A stretch of 64,000 bases of DNA, from positions 2,418,001 to 2,482,000 of the forward strand of contig NZ_CP177144.1 of assembly GCF_050389775.1 (NCBI RefSeq), in the 5' to 3' direction. Under the pieces are notes generated by a model. That model did no database searches. It had not been told where the DNA came from and saw only the letters and a list, made by a program, of their open reading frames with translations. This stretch comes from Marinibacterium sp050389775. GTDB taxonomy: Bacteria > Pseudomonadota > Alphaproteobacteria > Rhodobacterales > Rhodobacteraceae. Positions 45,882 through 57,938 of the stretch are shown here, one piece after another; the stretch's first letter is position 1, and each line of letters opens with the position of its first letter. A program made the translations under genes and the position numbers.

Positions 45882-46444
45882 TCCCGGCGCAGGCGCCCCG
45901 CGGGGGCCCTGCGCGGGACAAGAAGGGAGCCAGCGCGCGGGGGTGAACCGCGCGGCGACGGCCCGGGGATATGTCCCTGTTCCCTTCGCAACCATGATCC
46001 AGTGATGCACGACACGCGGCTGATGCACGACATCCGGCCAAACCGGCGCGACCGGAGATGCAGGGCTGTCTGCAAGGGCGTCGGCCGCCGCAGGTGGCAT
46101 TTGCGAGGCTGGCCGGTCTCAGGTGATGGAATGGTGCACAGGGCGCCGTTGCATTGGGCCCAGCCCGGGCCGCAGCCCCCTCCCGCTGATACGCCTACCC
46201 TTGTGCCATTTACCCTAGCTTGAGGCTGATGAGTTGCCTTTGGGGGGTAATAACCCCAGGGCACAAGACTTAACCCTAGGCCTCGTGGCTCAACCCTTGG
46301 GCCGGTGAGCCAACCCTAAAGCCAATGACCTAACCCTATAGCCGATCACCTAGTCCCAGGGCGCGTGACCTGGCCCATTGCCCGGACCTTTGATCCAGCC
46401 CTGACCTGGACCCAGCCCTGTCCAACCAGGATCTGGCCGCTGGT
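45882..46444. other. 563-bp intergenic region between DUF4167 and rsmA
   Basis: No credible coding frame is seen. The right half is dominated by the degenerate 20-bp tandem array listed separately. The two flanking genes converge, so neither needs a promoter here. Confidence 0.6.
46251..46390. repeat. Degenerate 20-bp tandem array, seven units
   Basis: Seven head-to-tail units of exactly 20 bp start at 46251, 46271, 46291, 46311, 46331, 46351 and 46371. The shared core is [CT]AACCC[TC] followed by a variable AT/GG block and a [GC]-rich half ending in GTGAC or similar. The first five units keep AACCC exactly. Weaker units appear on both sides (from about 46191, and to about 46400). A GGGGT-AATA-ACCCC inverted repeat lies at the left edge (46243-46256). 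Confidence 0.8.
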
Positions 46445-47287
46445 CTATCCCTGGGCCACTGCGCGGGCGAGGGCGCAGAAGCCCTCCAGCGGCACGGTCT
46501 CGGCCCGGTCGGTCGGTTTCAGACCGGCGGCGATCAGGCGATCCTCGATATCCGGCGCAACACCCTTGAGCGCGGCGCGCAGCATCTTGCGGCGCTGGTT
46601 GAAGGCCGCGGCCACGACGCGCGACAGCACCTGTGCATCGGCGGGATAGCGCGGCGCGGGCAGGGCGGACAGGTGGACCACGGCGCTCGACACCTTGGGC
46701 GGCGGGGTGAAGGCTTCGGGCGGCAGCGACAGGACGATGCGCGCCTCGGCCCGCCACTGGGCCAGGATGGCCAGCCGGCCATAGGCCTTGGAGCCGGGGG
46801 CCGCGACGATGCGTTCGGCGACTTCCCTCTGGAACATCAGCGTGAGGCTCTGCCAGAAGGGCGGCCATTCGGGGGGCGTCAGCCAGCGGACCAGCAATTC
46901 GGTGCCGACATTGTAGGGCAGGTTGGCGGCCACGCGGATCGGCGGCGCCAGGTGTTGCAGCGGGTCGAGTTCCAGCGCATCGCCCTGCAGGATCTCCAGC
47001 CGGCCGGGATAGGCCGCGGCGATCTCCTGCAGTGCGGGCAGGCAGCGGCTGTCCTTTTCGACGGCGACCACGCGGCGGGCGCCTTCGGACAGAAGGCCAC
47101 GGGTCAGCCCGCCGGGGCCGGGGCCGATTTCCAGCACGTCGCAGCCGGCCAGGTCACCGGCCTGGCGGGCGATCTTGGCCGTGAGGTTGAGATCCAGCAG
47201 GAAATTCTGGCCCAGCGACTTGCGGGCCGAGAGGCCGTGGCTGGCGATGACTTCGCGCAGGGGCGGAAGGGAATCGATGGCGCTCAT
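46445..47287 (-). CDS. rsmA: 16S rRNA dimethyladenosine methyltransferase
   Basis: The product is a 280-residue RsmA (KsgA) that dimethylates A1518 and A1519 of 16S rRNA late in small-subunit assembly. Signatures are [40 protein letters not shown] and [12 protein letters not shown]. The start at 47287 is the family start, and a frame to 47305 adds six residues. It is the last gene of the lptF-G-D-surA-pdxA-rsmA minus-strand operon, although a 67-bp gap containing a dispersed element separates it from pdxA. Confidence 0.94.
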   Translation of the reverse strand: MSAIDSLPPLREVIASHGLSARKSLGQNFLLDLNLTAKIARQAGDLAGCDVLEIGPGPGGLTRGLLSEGARRVVAVEKDSRCLPALQEIAAAYPGRLEILQGDALELDPLQHLAPPIRVAANLPYNVGTELLVRWLTPPEWPPFWQSLTLMFQREVAERIVAAPGSKAYGRLAILAQWRAEARIVLSLPPEAFTPPPKVSSAVVHLSALPAPRYPADAQVLSRVVAAAFNQRRKMLRAALKGVAPDIEDRLIAAGLKPTDRAETVPLEGFCALARAVAQG

Positions 47288-47323
47288 GTCCAAGGCTCCG
47301 TGCATCTGGCCGGGGGCAGGACC

Positions 47324-47354
47324 GGGATATTTTCAAAGAGAAAGAAGCAGGAGG
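47324..47354 (-). repeat. Dispersed A/G-rich 3'-end element, copy D
   Basis: GGGATATTTTC and then AAAGAGAAAGAAGCAGGAGG, directly abutting the pdxA stop at 47355. It is nearly identical to copy B and related to copy C. It sits within an operon, between pdxA and rsmA, so it may modulate rather than end transcription. Confidence 0.65.
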
Positions 47355-48325
<971 letters not shown>

Positions 48326-48329
<4 letters not shown>

Positions 48330-49555
48330 GGGGTGACGATCAGCGCGTTGGCTTCGAGCTGGTCGAGATAGCTGGCTGCGAAGGCTTCGAGCCGCTGGGC
48401 GGTCAGCGCATTGGCCACGTCCTCGCGCGAGGCGTCTTCGTTGCCGGCCGAGGTGCGGCCGCAGAGCATCAGCAGCATCAGCGACTGGCCGTTGTTGCGG
48501 GTCAGCGCCAGCGAGGTCTCGCCGGGATCGAGCTTGGCCAGTTCGACGGCCACGTCCGAGGGAATCTCGGAAGGCGGCAGCGACTGGCGTTGCAGCGTGC
48601 CCGGGGGCTGGTTCTTGGCAATGCCGTAGAGGTCGTCGCAGGTGTCGATGGAATCGATCAGCTTCTGGCCGGTCTCAAGCGTGTCGGCGGTACGCCCGCC
48701 GGCCAGGAAGAACATGGCATAGTCGATCGCCGCGTAGCTGGGCGCCTGGCCGACGATCTCGGCCAGGTCGCGCAGCTGGAACAGGGCGATGGCATTGGAC
48801 AGCTGCAGCGGCGGGGTCACGTCGCCGGGCGACAGGGCCAGGATGGCCGGGCGCAGGGCGGGGGGCAGTTCGTTGAGCGGCACCCAGTCCATCCGGCCGC
48901 CCCGGTCGCGGGTATTCGTCGCCGAAACCTGGCGGGCCTCGGCGGAAAAGGCGTCGATGCTCTTGATCTGGGCGATTTCCTCGGCCTTGGCCATGACCGC
49001 CTGCTGGTTGGTCGGCGTCAGGGGCATGACGATTTCCGACAGCAGCACGCGCAGGCCGCCGCTGCCGCCCGAGCCGATGGCCCGGTCGATCTCGGCTTCG
49101 GAGGGCCGGGCCTGGGCCAGGAAGCGCGCGCGCACGACGTCGCGCCAGACCAGGCCGACCTCGACAAAGGCGCGGAAGCTTTCCTCGGACACGCCGGCGC
49201 CCGACAATTCGCCGATGAACTCGTCGGCGCTCATGTCGGCACGGGCGGCAAATTCCTCCATCCCGGCGCGCAGGTCCTCGGGCGAGACGGTCACGCCCAT
49301 CTCGGCCGCGGCCTGGAATTTCAGCCGGTCCTCGACGAGCTGCTCAAAGGCCAGCTTGTCGGGATCCGAGGGCGCGCCCAGCAGGCGCAGGAATTGCGTG
49401 CGCTGGTCCAGCTCATAGCGGCTGACGACATCGCCGTTGATGGTGATGGCAGGGGAAAACAGGCTTTGCGCCTGCAGCGCGGCGGGCGACAGCGTGACGG
49501 CGAGCGTTGCGCCAAGGGCCAGCCCGCGCAGGGTCTTGATCACGAGTTCTTGCAT
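48326..49555 (-). CDS. surA: Periplasmic chaperone/peptidyl-prolyl isomerase SurA
   Basis: The product is 409 residues. A signal peptide (LALGATLAVTLSPAALQAQS) is followed by the SurA N-terminal chaperone domain (ITINGDVVSRYELDQRTQFLRLLGAP) and one clear parvulin-type PPIC domain near residues 170-270 (VLLSEIVMPLTPTNQQ... GRMDWVPLNELPP). It escorts outer-membrane proteins such as LptD to the BAM complex. It overlaps lptD by 16 bp and pdxA by 4 bp, in the classic lptD-surA-pdxA-rsmA order. Confidence 0.93.
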
Positions 49556-51786
49556 GTGGATGCGTATCTTTCTGCTCCGTCCGCGGTTCCGAAGCCGCGT
49601 AGCGAGATGGTTAGCCCGACACTTGTCGAAGGATCAACCGTTGTCGACGACGTGTAGTCGCGTTCGACCGACAGGACGACCCTGACACATTCATTGGTAT
49701 AGCCGAGGCCGATGCCGGCTTCGGTGGGCGTGGTATCGACGATGTCATAGCGCCAATAGGCCGAGGCGGTCCAGTACCGGTTCAGCTCGTAGGCGCCATC
49801 GAGGTAGATTTCATGGGCATCCTGGGTCCGGCCCTCGGCGCTGTCGGCGTCGAGCCACAGGTAGGTGCCGGCCAGCTCGCTGCGCCCGGTGGCCCAGGAG
49901 CCGATCATCTCGGCCTTCGAGAAATCGAAGCTTTCGTCAAATATCGTCCGGGCGGTCAGCGACAGGTTGTCGCCCCGGATCAGCTGGCCGGCGACCAGGA
50001 AATCCGAACTGGTGCCGGACAGGCCCGACGAGGCCGAGAAATCGGTGTTCTCGATGTCGCGCAGGATGTGGCCGAAGCTGGCATAGGCGCCCCATCCCTC
50101 GCCGCGCGGCGTGCGTTTCCAGTTCAGCCCATAGGCCAGCACCAGCCCTTCCTCGCGCCGGTCCTCGGCCGAAAAGCGCGACAGGGACAAGAGGTTGCCG
50201 GCATCAAACTCGACCAGGTTGCTTTCGTCGCGCGGCACGTCGCCGCCGCTGACATCCGACCAGGCCAGTTGCACCACCGGTTCGATCATGTGCGTGCCGC
50301 CGGCCGTCTGCTTGAGCATCGGGTAGGACAGGGCCAGGGCGGTCTGGGGCGTGACCACGGCCACGCTGTCGGGATAGGTGCTGTCCTGGCGGATGCCAAA
50401 GAGATCGCCGGCCATGCCCAGGCGGAAATCGGTGCGCAGGCCCGACGACAGGATGAAGCTTTGCAGGTACATCAGCTCGGCCGTGGTGCGAGTCATGTCG
50501 CGGCCCAGCATATCCAGGTCGGATTCGCGGGCATGGGAATGGCCGATCAGCGTGGTGCGGAACTCGCCGCCCAGGGCCGCCGGATAGCTGCGCCGCTGGT
50601 AGCGCACGTCGAGGATGTTGGTCGGCAGCAGGGCCTGGTCCTCGCTGTCGCGCAGCGAGGTGAAATTGACCGCCGTGGCGCCAAAGAAACTGTCGCGGTC
50701 GGTGCGGCTCAGCTCGATCTCGCGGCGCAGGCGGTCGGCGTCCGAGATGTCGTATTCCTTGAGATAGGCATCGTCCGAGGCGGCCGAGATGTCGAATTCC
50801 AGCCGGAACCGGTTGCCCAGGTCGAACCGGCCCTCGCCGAAGAGATAGCCGCGCCATTGGTCGGGCACCAGGGTGTCGCGCGATGCCGCGCCCTCGAATT
50901 CGATATTGCCGTTCCAGAAGGCCTGGCGATAGCGGAATTCCAGCGTGCGCGTGTTGGTCGACAGGTAGGGCGTCAGTGTGACATCGGCATGATCGCCGAT
51001 GGGCACGAAATAGGGCAGCTTGAACCCCACGCCCAGGTCCGAGCTCTGCTTGAACTCGGGGATCAGGAAGCCCCGGGCGCGGGCCAGGGTCGGATCGGGC
51101 AGGCGCAGGCGGGGCAGGTAGAAGATGGGTACCGACAGCACGCGCAGCTGGGCGTCCTCGAAGTAGAGCTGGCGCTCTTGCTCGTCGTGGATGACCTTGC
51201 GCGCGCGGATCGACCACAGCGGCGGGCCGCCGTCGCCGCAGACATGGCACGAGGTCACGGCCGTCTTGAACAGCTGGTTGTAGCGCCCGCCGGCGCGGGT
51301 CATCTGGGTCGAGGCCAGCTGGACCTGTTCGTTGAAGACCAGCCGGGCGCCGGTCAGCAGCCCGTCCTGCAACTGGTCGTCCATCTCGGCGGCCGAGGCC
51401 AGGACGATCACGCCGCGGGCGTCCTCGATGCGGATCGGGCCGTCGATCGACAGCTGGCCGCTGTCCTGGTCATAGACGATGCGCGAGGCGGTCAGGCGGG
51501 TCTGGCCCTGGTAGGCCTCGACATTGCCCTGGGCAACCAGCTTGCGGTCGGGTGTGATGTGGACGTCATCGGCCACCAGGATCGCCGGCCCGTCGACCTG
51601 GGTGCGGGTGGTGGCCGGAGGTGTTGCGGTGGCCGTGGATTGGGCCCGGGCGGGATCGGCCTGCCAGGCGGCAAAGGCCAGGGCAAGGGCCAGCGACAGG
51701 CGCAACGGCCGGCGCAGTGACTGGCACGGCAGCGGGAACGACAGCGGGGCGGGGCGGCGCATCGGGGCGGCGGCGGGGCGTGTCAT
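49540..51786 (-). CDS. lptD: LPS-assembly protein LptD
   Basis: The product is a 748-residue outer-membrane protein that inserts lipopolysaccharide into the outer leaflet. A signal peptide (LALALAFAAWQADPARAQ) is followed by the OstA/LptA-like jellyroll (ILVADDVHITPDRKLVAQGNVEAYQGQTRLTASRIVYD) and a large beta-barrel. Two cysteines near residue 180 (SCHVCGDG) and one near the C-terminus (STCKNS) could form the disulfides needed for maturation. It is coupled to lptG by an ATGA overlap. Confidence 0.94.
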   Translation of the reverse strand: MTRPAAAPMRRPAPLSFPLPCQSLRRPLRLSLALALAFAAWQADPARAQSTATATPPATTRTQVDGPAILVADDVHITPDRKLVAQGNVEAYQGQTRLTASRIVYDQDSGQLSIDGPIRIEDARGVIVLASAAEMDDQLQDGLLTGARLVFNEQVQLASTQMTRAGGRYNQLFKTAVTSCHVCGDGGPPLWSIRARKVIHDEQERQLYFEDAQLRVLSVPIFYLPRLRLPDPTLARARGFLIPEFKQSSDLGVGFKLPYFVPIGDHADVTLTPYLSTNTRTLEFRYRQAFWNGNIEFEGAASRDTLVPDQWRGYLFGEGRFDLGNRFRLEFDISAASDDAYLKEYDISDADRLRREIELSRTDRDSFFGATAVNFTSLRDSEDQALLPTNILDVRYQRRSYPAALGGEFRTTLIGHSHARESDLDMLGRDMTRTTAELMYLQSFILSSGLRTDFRLGMAGDLFGIRQDSTYPDSVAVVTPQTALALSYPMLKQTAGGTHMIEPVVQLAWSDVSGGDVPRDESNLVEFDAGNLLSLSRFSAEDRREEGLVLAYGLNWKRTPRGEGWGAYASFGHILRDIENTDFSASSGLSGTSSDFLVAGQLIRGDNLSLTARTIFDESFDFSKAEMIGSWATGRSELAGTYLWLDADSAEGRTQDAHEIYLDGAYELNRYWTASAYWRYDIVDTTPTEAGIGLGYTNECVRVVLSVERDYTSSTTVDPSTSVGLTISLRGFGTADGAERYASTCKNS

Positions 51787-52880
51787 CCGTCCTCCGCGTG
51801 CAGGATCAGACCGAAGGCCAGCAGCACCGAGGCAACCGGCGCGGCCCAGGCGGCCATGGGCACCGGGATCTGGCCGTTCTCGCCCAGGATCTGCGCGAAA
51901 TTGCGGATGAAATAAAGACCAAAGCCCAGCAGCACGGCGGTGAGCACGGCCACGCCGGTGCCCCCGAACCGCACGTGGCGCATGGTGAAGGCGGCGCCGA
52001 TCAGCACCATGGCCACCAGGAAGATCGGCCGGGACAGCTCGGATTGATACCAGACCCGGTGGCGCAGGGTGGAAAAGCCCGCGGCGTCAAGCTGGCGGAT
52101 CGTGCTCGGCAGGTCCCAGACCGAAATGTTCATCCGCCCGCCGATCGTCTCGCGGATGCGCTCGGGCGTCAGCGTCGAGGGCAGGCGGTATTCGGGCAGG
52201 ATCTGCGCCGCTGCCTCGGGGTTGGTCTCGGTCGTCAGGTTCCAGATCTTCACGTCTTCCAGGGCCCATTCGTTGTCGTCCAGCGTCGCGGTGGCCGCCT
52301 CGATCCGCCGGGCGGGGCCGCCGCCGGGGGCATAGGTCAGAACGGTCACGCCGTAAATCCGCGAGTCCTCGGGCGCGTAGCCGGTGGCATGGATCACCGA
52401 CTGGCCATCCGCGCCGCCCTGGCGCAGCCACAGGCCCTCGCCCGACAGCGAGGCCGCCGATGTCTCGCCCGCGCGATAGAGTTCGGACACCCTCTGGTAC
52501 TGGTTCATCGTCGAGGCGACGATCGGGTTCAGCATGGCCACGGCCATCAGCCCCAGCACGAAGGACACGGTGACCGGCGCCAGAAGGGCACGGACGCCCG
52601 ACCGGCCCGAGGCCCGGGTGACCACCAGCTCGGAGCTGCGCGCCAGGCCCAGGAACAGCGAGACCGTGGCCAGGATGGTGATCAGCGGCAGGATGGTCGA
52701 CATGGCGGCCGGGACGTTGAGGCTGACCAGGTAGAGGATCTGCGTCAGCCGCACATCGCTGCCCCCGAAACGGCGCACCTGTTCGATCAGCTCGATCAGG
52801 AACATCAGCGTCAGGAAGACGACCATGATGATGGCCATCTGCACCAGGAACCGCCGGGCGAAGTAGCGATCCAGGATCAT
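51783..52880 (-). CDS. lptG: LPS export ABC transporter permease LptG
   Basis: The product is a 365-residue inner-membrane permease of the LptB2FG transporter. It has membrane helices at the N-terminus (RYFARRFLVQMAIIMVVFLTLMFLIELIEQVR), a periplasmic beta-jellyroll in the middle, and C-terminal helices (RPIFLVAMVLIGAAFTMRHVRFGGTGVAVLTAVLLGFGLYFI). The TTG/ATG spacing and 4-bp overlap with lptF make one translational unit. Confidence 0.93.
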   Translation of the reverse strand: MILDRYFARRFLVQMAIIMVVFLTLMFLIELIEQVRRFGGSDVRLTQILYLVSLNVPAAMSTILPLITILATVSLFLGLARSSELVVTRASGRSGVRALLAPVTVSFVLGLMAVAMLNPIVASTMNQYQRVSELYRAGETSAASLSGEGLWLRQGGADGQSVIHATGYAPEDSRIYGVTVLTYAPGGGPARRIEAATATLDDNEWALEDVKIWNLTTETNPEAAAQILPEYRLPSTLTPERIRETIGGRMNISVWDLPSTIRQLDAAGFSTLRHRVWYQSELSRPIFLVAMVLIGAAFTMRHVRFGGTGVAVLTAVLLGFGLYFIRNFAQILGENGQIPVPMAAWAAPVASVLLAFGLILHAEDG

Positions 52881-54010
52881 GCCGGCGCCTCGGCGGGCGG
52901 GGGGCGTCGTCGCAGGCGGATCGGCCGGCCCGAGATTCTGAGGAACAGCGCGGCCACGATCAGGCCCAGGATGGGCGGCACGTAGAGGATCGGCCAGAGC
53001 GCCGGGTTGGCCACCACCGGCGGCGAGACCATGCCGCGCAGGGTTTCCAGCAGGATCAGCAGCATGAAGGCCCCGACCATCTGCCGCCAGAGACCGAAGC
53101 GCGAGAACCCGCCCAGCAGCAGCGTGGAAAAGCCCAGCAACGCCACGGCCAGGCAGTTCAGCGGCCGGGTCATGCGCACGTGCAGCTCTTCGGTCAGGGT
53201 GCCCAGGTCATGGCCCTCGGTCTCGGCGATCTCCTGGCGCGAGGTGATCAGCTCGAGGGTGGGAATGGCCCGGTGACTGCGCTTGCCAACGCCGCGCGTG
53301 GGCATCAGGGCACTGATATCATATGAAAAGTCTTCGAAATAGGTCAGCGACAGCGCCTGTCGCCCGGTTTCCAGCCCCTGGGCCATGCCGTCCACCATGA
53401 TCAGCCGTGCTCCGCCGTCCTCGCGCACGAGATAGGCGCGCGAGGCGGTATAGAGCATCGCCTGTTCGGGGTCACGCCGGTCGGACAGGAAAACGTCGTT
53501 CAGCGCGCCGTCCAGCCCGATTTCGCGGATGTAGAACGTCACCCCGTCGGTCGGATGCAGAAAGGTGCCCTCGGTCAGCAGCCGCGCGGCGATGTTCTGC
53601 GAGATCTCGGCCTCGCGGATGTTCAGCCGCCCGACGGAGGCCGGCAGCAGCAGGTTGGTCAGGATGGCCATCATCACCGCGATGACCAGCCCGAAGGCCG
53701 CGGCCGGGCGGGCCATCTGCCAGGGGCTGGCCCCGGTGGCCTGCATCACCGTCAGCTCGCTTTCGTTGCTCAGCCGGTTGGTGAAATAGATCACCGCCGC
53801 AAAGGTCGCCATCGGCAGCACCATTCGGATCAGCCGGGGCAGGGACAGCGCGGTGAATTCCAGGAAGATCAGCGCCGACTGCCCGTCGCCGATCAGCACG
53901 TCGAACAGGATCACAGCCTGGTTCAGCCAGAAGACAGCCACCAGAATCAACGAGAAGAACCCGAAGAACAGCAGGTACTGCGACAGCACGTAACGGTCGA
54001 ATTTTGACAA
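52877..54010 (-). CDS. lptF: LPS export ABC transporter permease LptF
   Basis: The product is a 377-residue partner permease of LptG. The N-terminus SKFDRYVLSQYLLFFGFFSLILVAVFWLNQAV and the ELTVMQATGASPWQMARPAAAFGL segment are typical. The best start is TTG at 54010, which has AGGGATA upstream and gives the conserved N-terminus. A longer frame to 54085 reads through non-conserved sequence. It is the first gene of the lpt-sur-pdx-rsm operon and is divergent from pepA. Confidence 0.92.
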   Translation of the reverse strand: MSKFDRYVLSQYLLFFGFFSLILVAVFWLNQAVILFDVLIGDGQSALIFLEFTALSLPRLIRMVLPMATFAAVIYFTNRLSNESELTVMQATGASPWQMARPAAAFGLVIAVMMAILTNLLLPASVGRLNIREAEISQNIAARLLTEGTFLHPTDGVTFYIREIGLDGALNDVFLSDRRDPEQAMLYTASRAYLVREDGGARLIMVDGMAQGLETGRQALSLTYFEDFSYDISALMPTRGVGKRSHRAIPTLELITSRQEIAETEGHDLGTLTEELHVRMTRPLNCLAVALLGFSTLLLGGFSRFGLWRQMVGAFMLLILLETLRGMVSPPVVANPALWPILYVPPILGLIVAALFLRISGRPIRLRRRPPPAEAPA

Positions 54011-54133
54011 TGCGTATCCCTGTCTGCAGTCTCGGTGCCAAATCCTAGAGCAATTGGACTGAAGCGAAAACTGCTCTCTGGTCAAGAAGCCGGGCGCAGG
54101 CTAGGTCAGTTTTGTGACTTCTTGGAGGACGAC

Positions 54134-55612
<1,479 letters not shown>

Positions 55613-55638
55613 CCCCGGGGCGACAAGGGCCTGGTCCG

Positions 55639-56037
55639 ATGCTGATCCCCGCCACCCGATACGCCGATTGCGAGACTGCGCTGGCGTTCCTCAAGAAGGT
55701 CATCGGGATGCAGGAGGTGGCCATCCACCGCAACGCGGCGGGCCAGGTCGTCCATGCCGAGATGCGGATGGGCGACAGCCTGTTCATGTTCGGACCCGAG
55801 GCGGACACGCCGTTCTCGCGCTACATGACCGCCCCCCGTGACACCGGGGGGCGCGAAACAACGGTGATGTACGTGGTTGTCGGTGATGTCGAAACCCACA
55901 ATGCCAAGGCCATGGCGGCCGGGGCAACGATCATCATTCCGCTGGAAGAACAGGACCATGGCGGGCTCAGCTATTCGCTGCGCGACCCCGAGGGCCATGT
56001 CTGGACCATCGGCAGCTATGATCCGCGCGGGACGTGA
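55639..56037 (+). CDS. VOC/glyoxalase-like protein
   Basis: The product is a 132-residue single VOC domain of the PhnB/glyoxalase-superfamily kind. The pattern RYADCETALAFLKKVIGMQEVAIH at the start and LSYSLRDPEGHVWTIGSYDP at the end, with the Glu-Gly-His near the C-terminus, is typical. The function is unknown. It lies between pepA and holC on the same strand. Confidence 0.8.
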   Translation: MLIPATRYADCETALAFLKKVIGMQEVAIHRNAAGQVVHAEMRMGDSLFMFGPEADTPFSRYMTAPRDTGGRETTVMYVVVGDVETHNAKAMAAGATIIIPLEEQDHGGLSYSLRDPEGHVWTIGSYDPRGT

Positions 56038-56052
56038 AGCGAAGGAAGCGGC

Positions 56053-56511
56053 ATGGGCGCTGTCTATTTCTACCACCTGACCCGCCGCCCGCTCGAGGCG
56101 GTGCTGCCGATGCTGCTGGACCGGGCCATGCAGGCCGGCTGGCGCATTGCCGTGCGGGGCACCGACGCCCGGAGGATGGCCTGGCTGGACGACAAGCTGT
56201 GGCTGGGCCCCGAGGAACATTTCCTGCCGCATGGGCTGGCCGGCGGGCCGCATGATGCGTTGCAACCGGTGCTCCTGACAGCTGAACGTCAGGATCTGGG
56301 CGATCGCGCCTGCCTTATGTCAGTAGACGGGGCCGAAGTGACAGCGGCCGAGGCGGAGGCGCTGGAGCGGGCCTGCATCCTGTTTGACGGCCGCGACGAG
56401 GCGGCGTTGCAGGTGGCCCGGGGCCAGTGGAAGCAGCTGACTGCCGCGGGCTGCAAGGCGCAATACTGGTCCGAGGAAAGCGGCCGCTGGGAGAAGAAGG
56501 CCGAGGCCTGA
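56053..56511 (+). CDS. holC: DNA polymerase III subunit chi
   Basis: The product is 152 residues. Chi links the clamp loader to single-strand binding protein. The N-terminal VYFYHLTRRPLEAVLPMLLDRAMQAGWRIAVRGTD and the LWLGPEEHFLPHGLAGGPHDALQPVLLT segment are family-typical. It follows pepA as in many proteobacteria, with the VOC gene inserted between. Confidence 0.92.
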   Translation: MGAVYFYHLTRRPLEAVLPMLLDRAMQAGWRIAVRGTDARRMAWLDDKLWLGPEEHFLPHGLAGGPHDALQPVLLTAERQDLGDRACLMSVDGAEVTAAEAEALERACILFDGRDEAALQVARGQWKQLTAAGCKAQYWSEESGRWEKKAEA

Positions 56512-56551
56512 ACCCTGTCAGGTGTCTGTCAGGAGTGGGGAGCGGCCGGGC

Positions 56552-57133
56552 CTAGCGGGTCAGCGTCAACTCGCCGCCACCCATCTCGATCCGGGTCCAG
56601 CGATCGAGGTAACGCATGCCCAGGAGCGAGGTTTCCATCGCCCCGTCATTGACGCTGGCCGTGACATTGCGATCGACGAAGGGCCCCAGGGACACGCTGT
56701 CCAGCGTCACCGGCGCGGTGCGCACCTCGCCATTGGCCGTCAGGGCCCGGCCGAAATATTGCAGGCTGTCGGGGTCGATCCCGGCGCGGTCGGCATCCGC
56801 CCGGGTCAGCACCATGTCGGTCGCCCCGGTATCGACCATGAAGCGGATATTGCGGTCATTGATCGCCAGGTTCAGGTAGAAATGCCCATCGGGGCTGCGC
56901 GGCACGACGATGCGGTTTTCCGAGGCAACGACGGTCTGGGTCGGGATCACCGTGCGCTGCACGTCCTCCCACAGGCCATAGCCGGCCAGAACGGCCAGAA
57001 AGATCAGCCCCCAGGTCAGCATCTGGCGCAGGGTCGCGCCGATGCCCTGGCGGTTGTTCACGATGAACATGGTGATCAGCGCCGCGCCAAGCAGCACGAA
57101 ATAGATCAGGTTGCCGGTCTGGAATTCGTTCAT
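56552..57133 (-). CDS. Retropepsin-like aspartic protease with N-terminal membrane anchor
   Basis: The product is 193 residues. Two hydrophobic segments (IYFVLLGAALITMFIV and LTWGLIFLAVLAGYGL) lie in the first 60 residues, then a clan AA retropepsin-like domain with the catalytic motif RFMVDTGATDMVLT. It corresponds to the TIGR02281-type aspartic protease family. The domain probably faces the periplasm. The sequence TGTCAGGAGAG just upstream of the ATG acts as ribosome site and also contains the over-represented octamer. Confidence 0.85.
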   Translation of the reverse strand: MNEFQTGNLIYFVLLGAALITMFIVNNRQGIGATLRQMLTWGLIFLAVLAGYGLWEDVQRTVIPTQTVVASENRIVVPRSPDGHFYLNLAINDRNIRFMVDTGATDMVLTRADADRAGIDPDSLQYFGRALTANGEVRTAPVTLDSVSLGPFVDRNVTASVNDGAMETSLLGMRYLDRWTRIEMGGGELTLTR

Positions 57134-57214
57134 GCCACTCTCCTGACAGCCGATATAGGCGGCACCGGGCGCCTGTGCCAGATGCGCGGGACGGGTGGGG
57201 CGTGTCGGGGGCGG

Positions 57215-57847
57215 TCAGGACGGGCCGGCGATGCCAAAGGCGGCGAGCCCGTCCATGACAAATTGCACCGACAGCGCGGCCAGCAGCATGCCCAGGATGC
57301 GCGTGACAACATTGGTGCCGGTCTGGCCCATGGCCCGTTCCAGCAGCGGGCTGGCCAGGAACAGCACGAAGACCAGCGCGATGACCGACACCATGACACC
57401 CAGTGTCACGAAAAGCCCTTCGATCCCCGGATGCTGGCCGGTCAGCAGGATCATCGAGGCAATTGCCCCGGGCCCCGCGATCAGCGGAATGGCCAGGGGA
57501 AAGACCGAAGGGTCATCGTCGGGATCGCTGTGACCCTTGTCGGCCTGGTCCTCGCGCCGCTTGGTGCGGCGTTCGAACAGCATGTCGAGCGCGGTCAGGA
57601 ACAGCAGGATGCCCCCGGCCACGCGGAAGGCCGGCATGGAAATCCCCGCATAGCCCAGCACCTTGTCCCCGAAGACCGCAAAGAGCGTCAGCACGACCAG
57701 CGCCACGGCACAGGAGCGCAGGGCGATGTTGCGCCGGGCCTCGGCCGTCATGCCCTGGGTCAGGGCCACGAAAAGCGGGGTCATGCCCAGCGGGTCGATC
57801 ACCACGAAAAGCGTCACGAACGCCGTCATGACAAATTGCACGTCCAT
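57215..57847 (-). CDS. MarC family membrane protein
   Basis: The product is a 210-residue six-helix membrane protein of the MarC/UPF0056 family. It has FVTLFVVIDPLGMTPLFVALTQGM at the start, FRVAGGILLFLTALDML in the middle, and the FPLAIPLIAGPGAIASMILL motif. The role is not settled in the family, where NAAT-type amino-acid export has been proposed. The start at 57847 is chosen; the longer frame from 57865 adds six residues. Confidence 0.87.
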   Translation of the reverse strand: MDVQFVMTAFVTLFVVIDPLGMTPLFVALTQGMTAEARRNIALRSCAVALVVLTLFAVFGDKVLGYAGISMPAFRVAGGILLFLTALDMLFERRTKRREDQADKGHSDPDDDPSVFPLAIPLIAGPGAIASMILLTGQHPGIEGLFVTLGVMVSVIALVFVLFLASPLLERAMGQTGTNVVTRILGMLLAALSVQFVMDGLAAFGIAGPS

Positions 57848-57910
57848 GCCTGGACCCCCTGTCATTCACCGGTGCCGCGCCCGGCCGATCCTCATCCCGA
57901 ATTCATCCGT

Positions 57911-57938
57911 CCTGACAGGCTGACATTTTCTGTCAGGC
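57911..57938. terminator. CCTGACA...TGTCAGG hairpin at the end of the ABC-F gene
   Basis: CCTGACA (57911-57917) and TGTCAGG (57931-57937) are perfect complements around a 13-base loop that contains a further CTGACA. It overlaps the last codons of the ABC-F gene (stop at 57933). One arm is a full TCCTGACA octamer copy. Terminator function is possible but weak, with no long T-run. Confidence 0.4.

Noticed and set aside
46251..46390. A possible CRISPR array or telomere-like repeat
   Set aside because: The 20-bp units are contiguous without spacers and too degenerate, and the chromosome context is internal.
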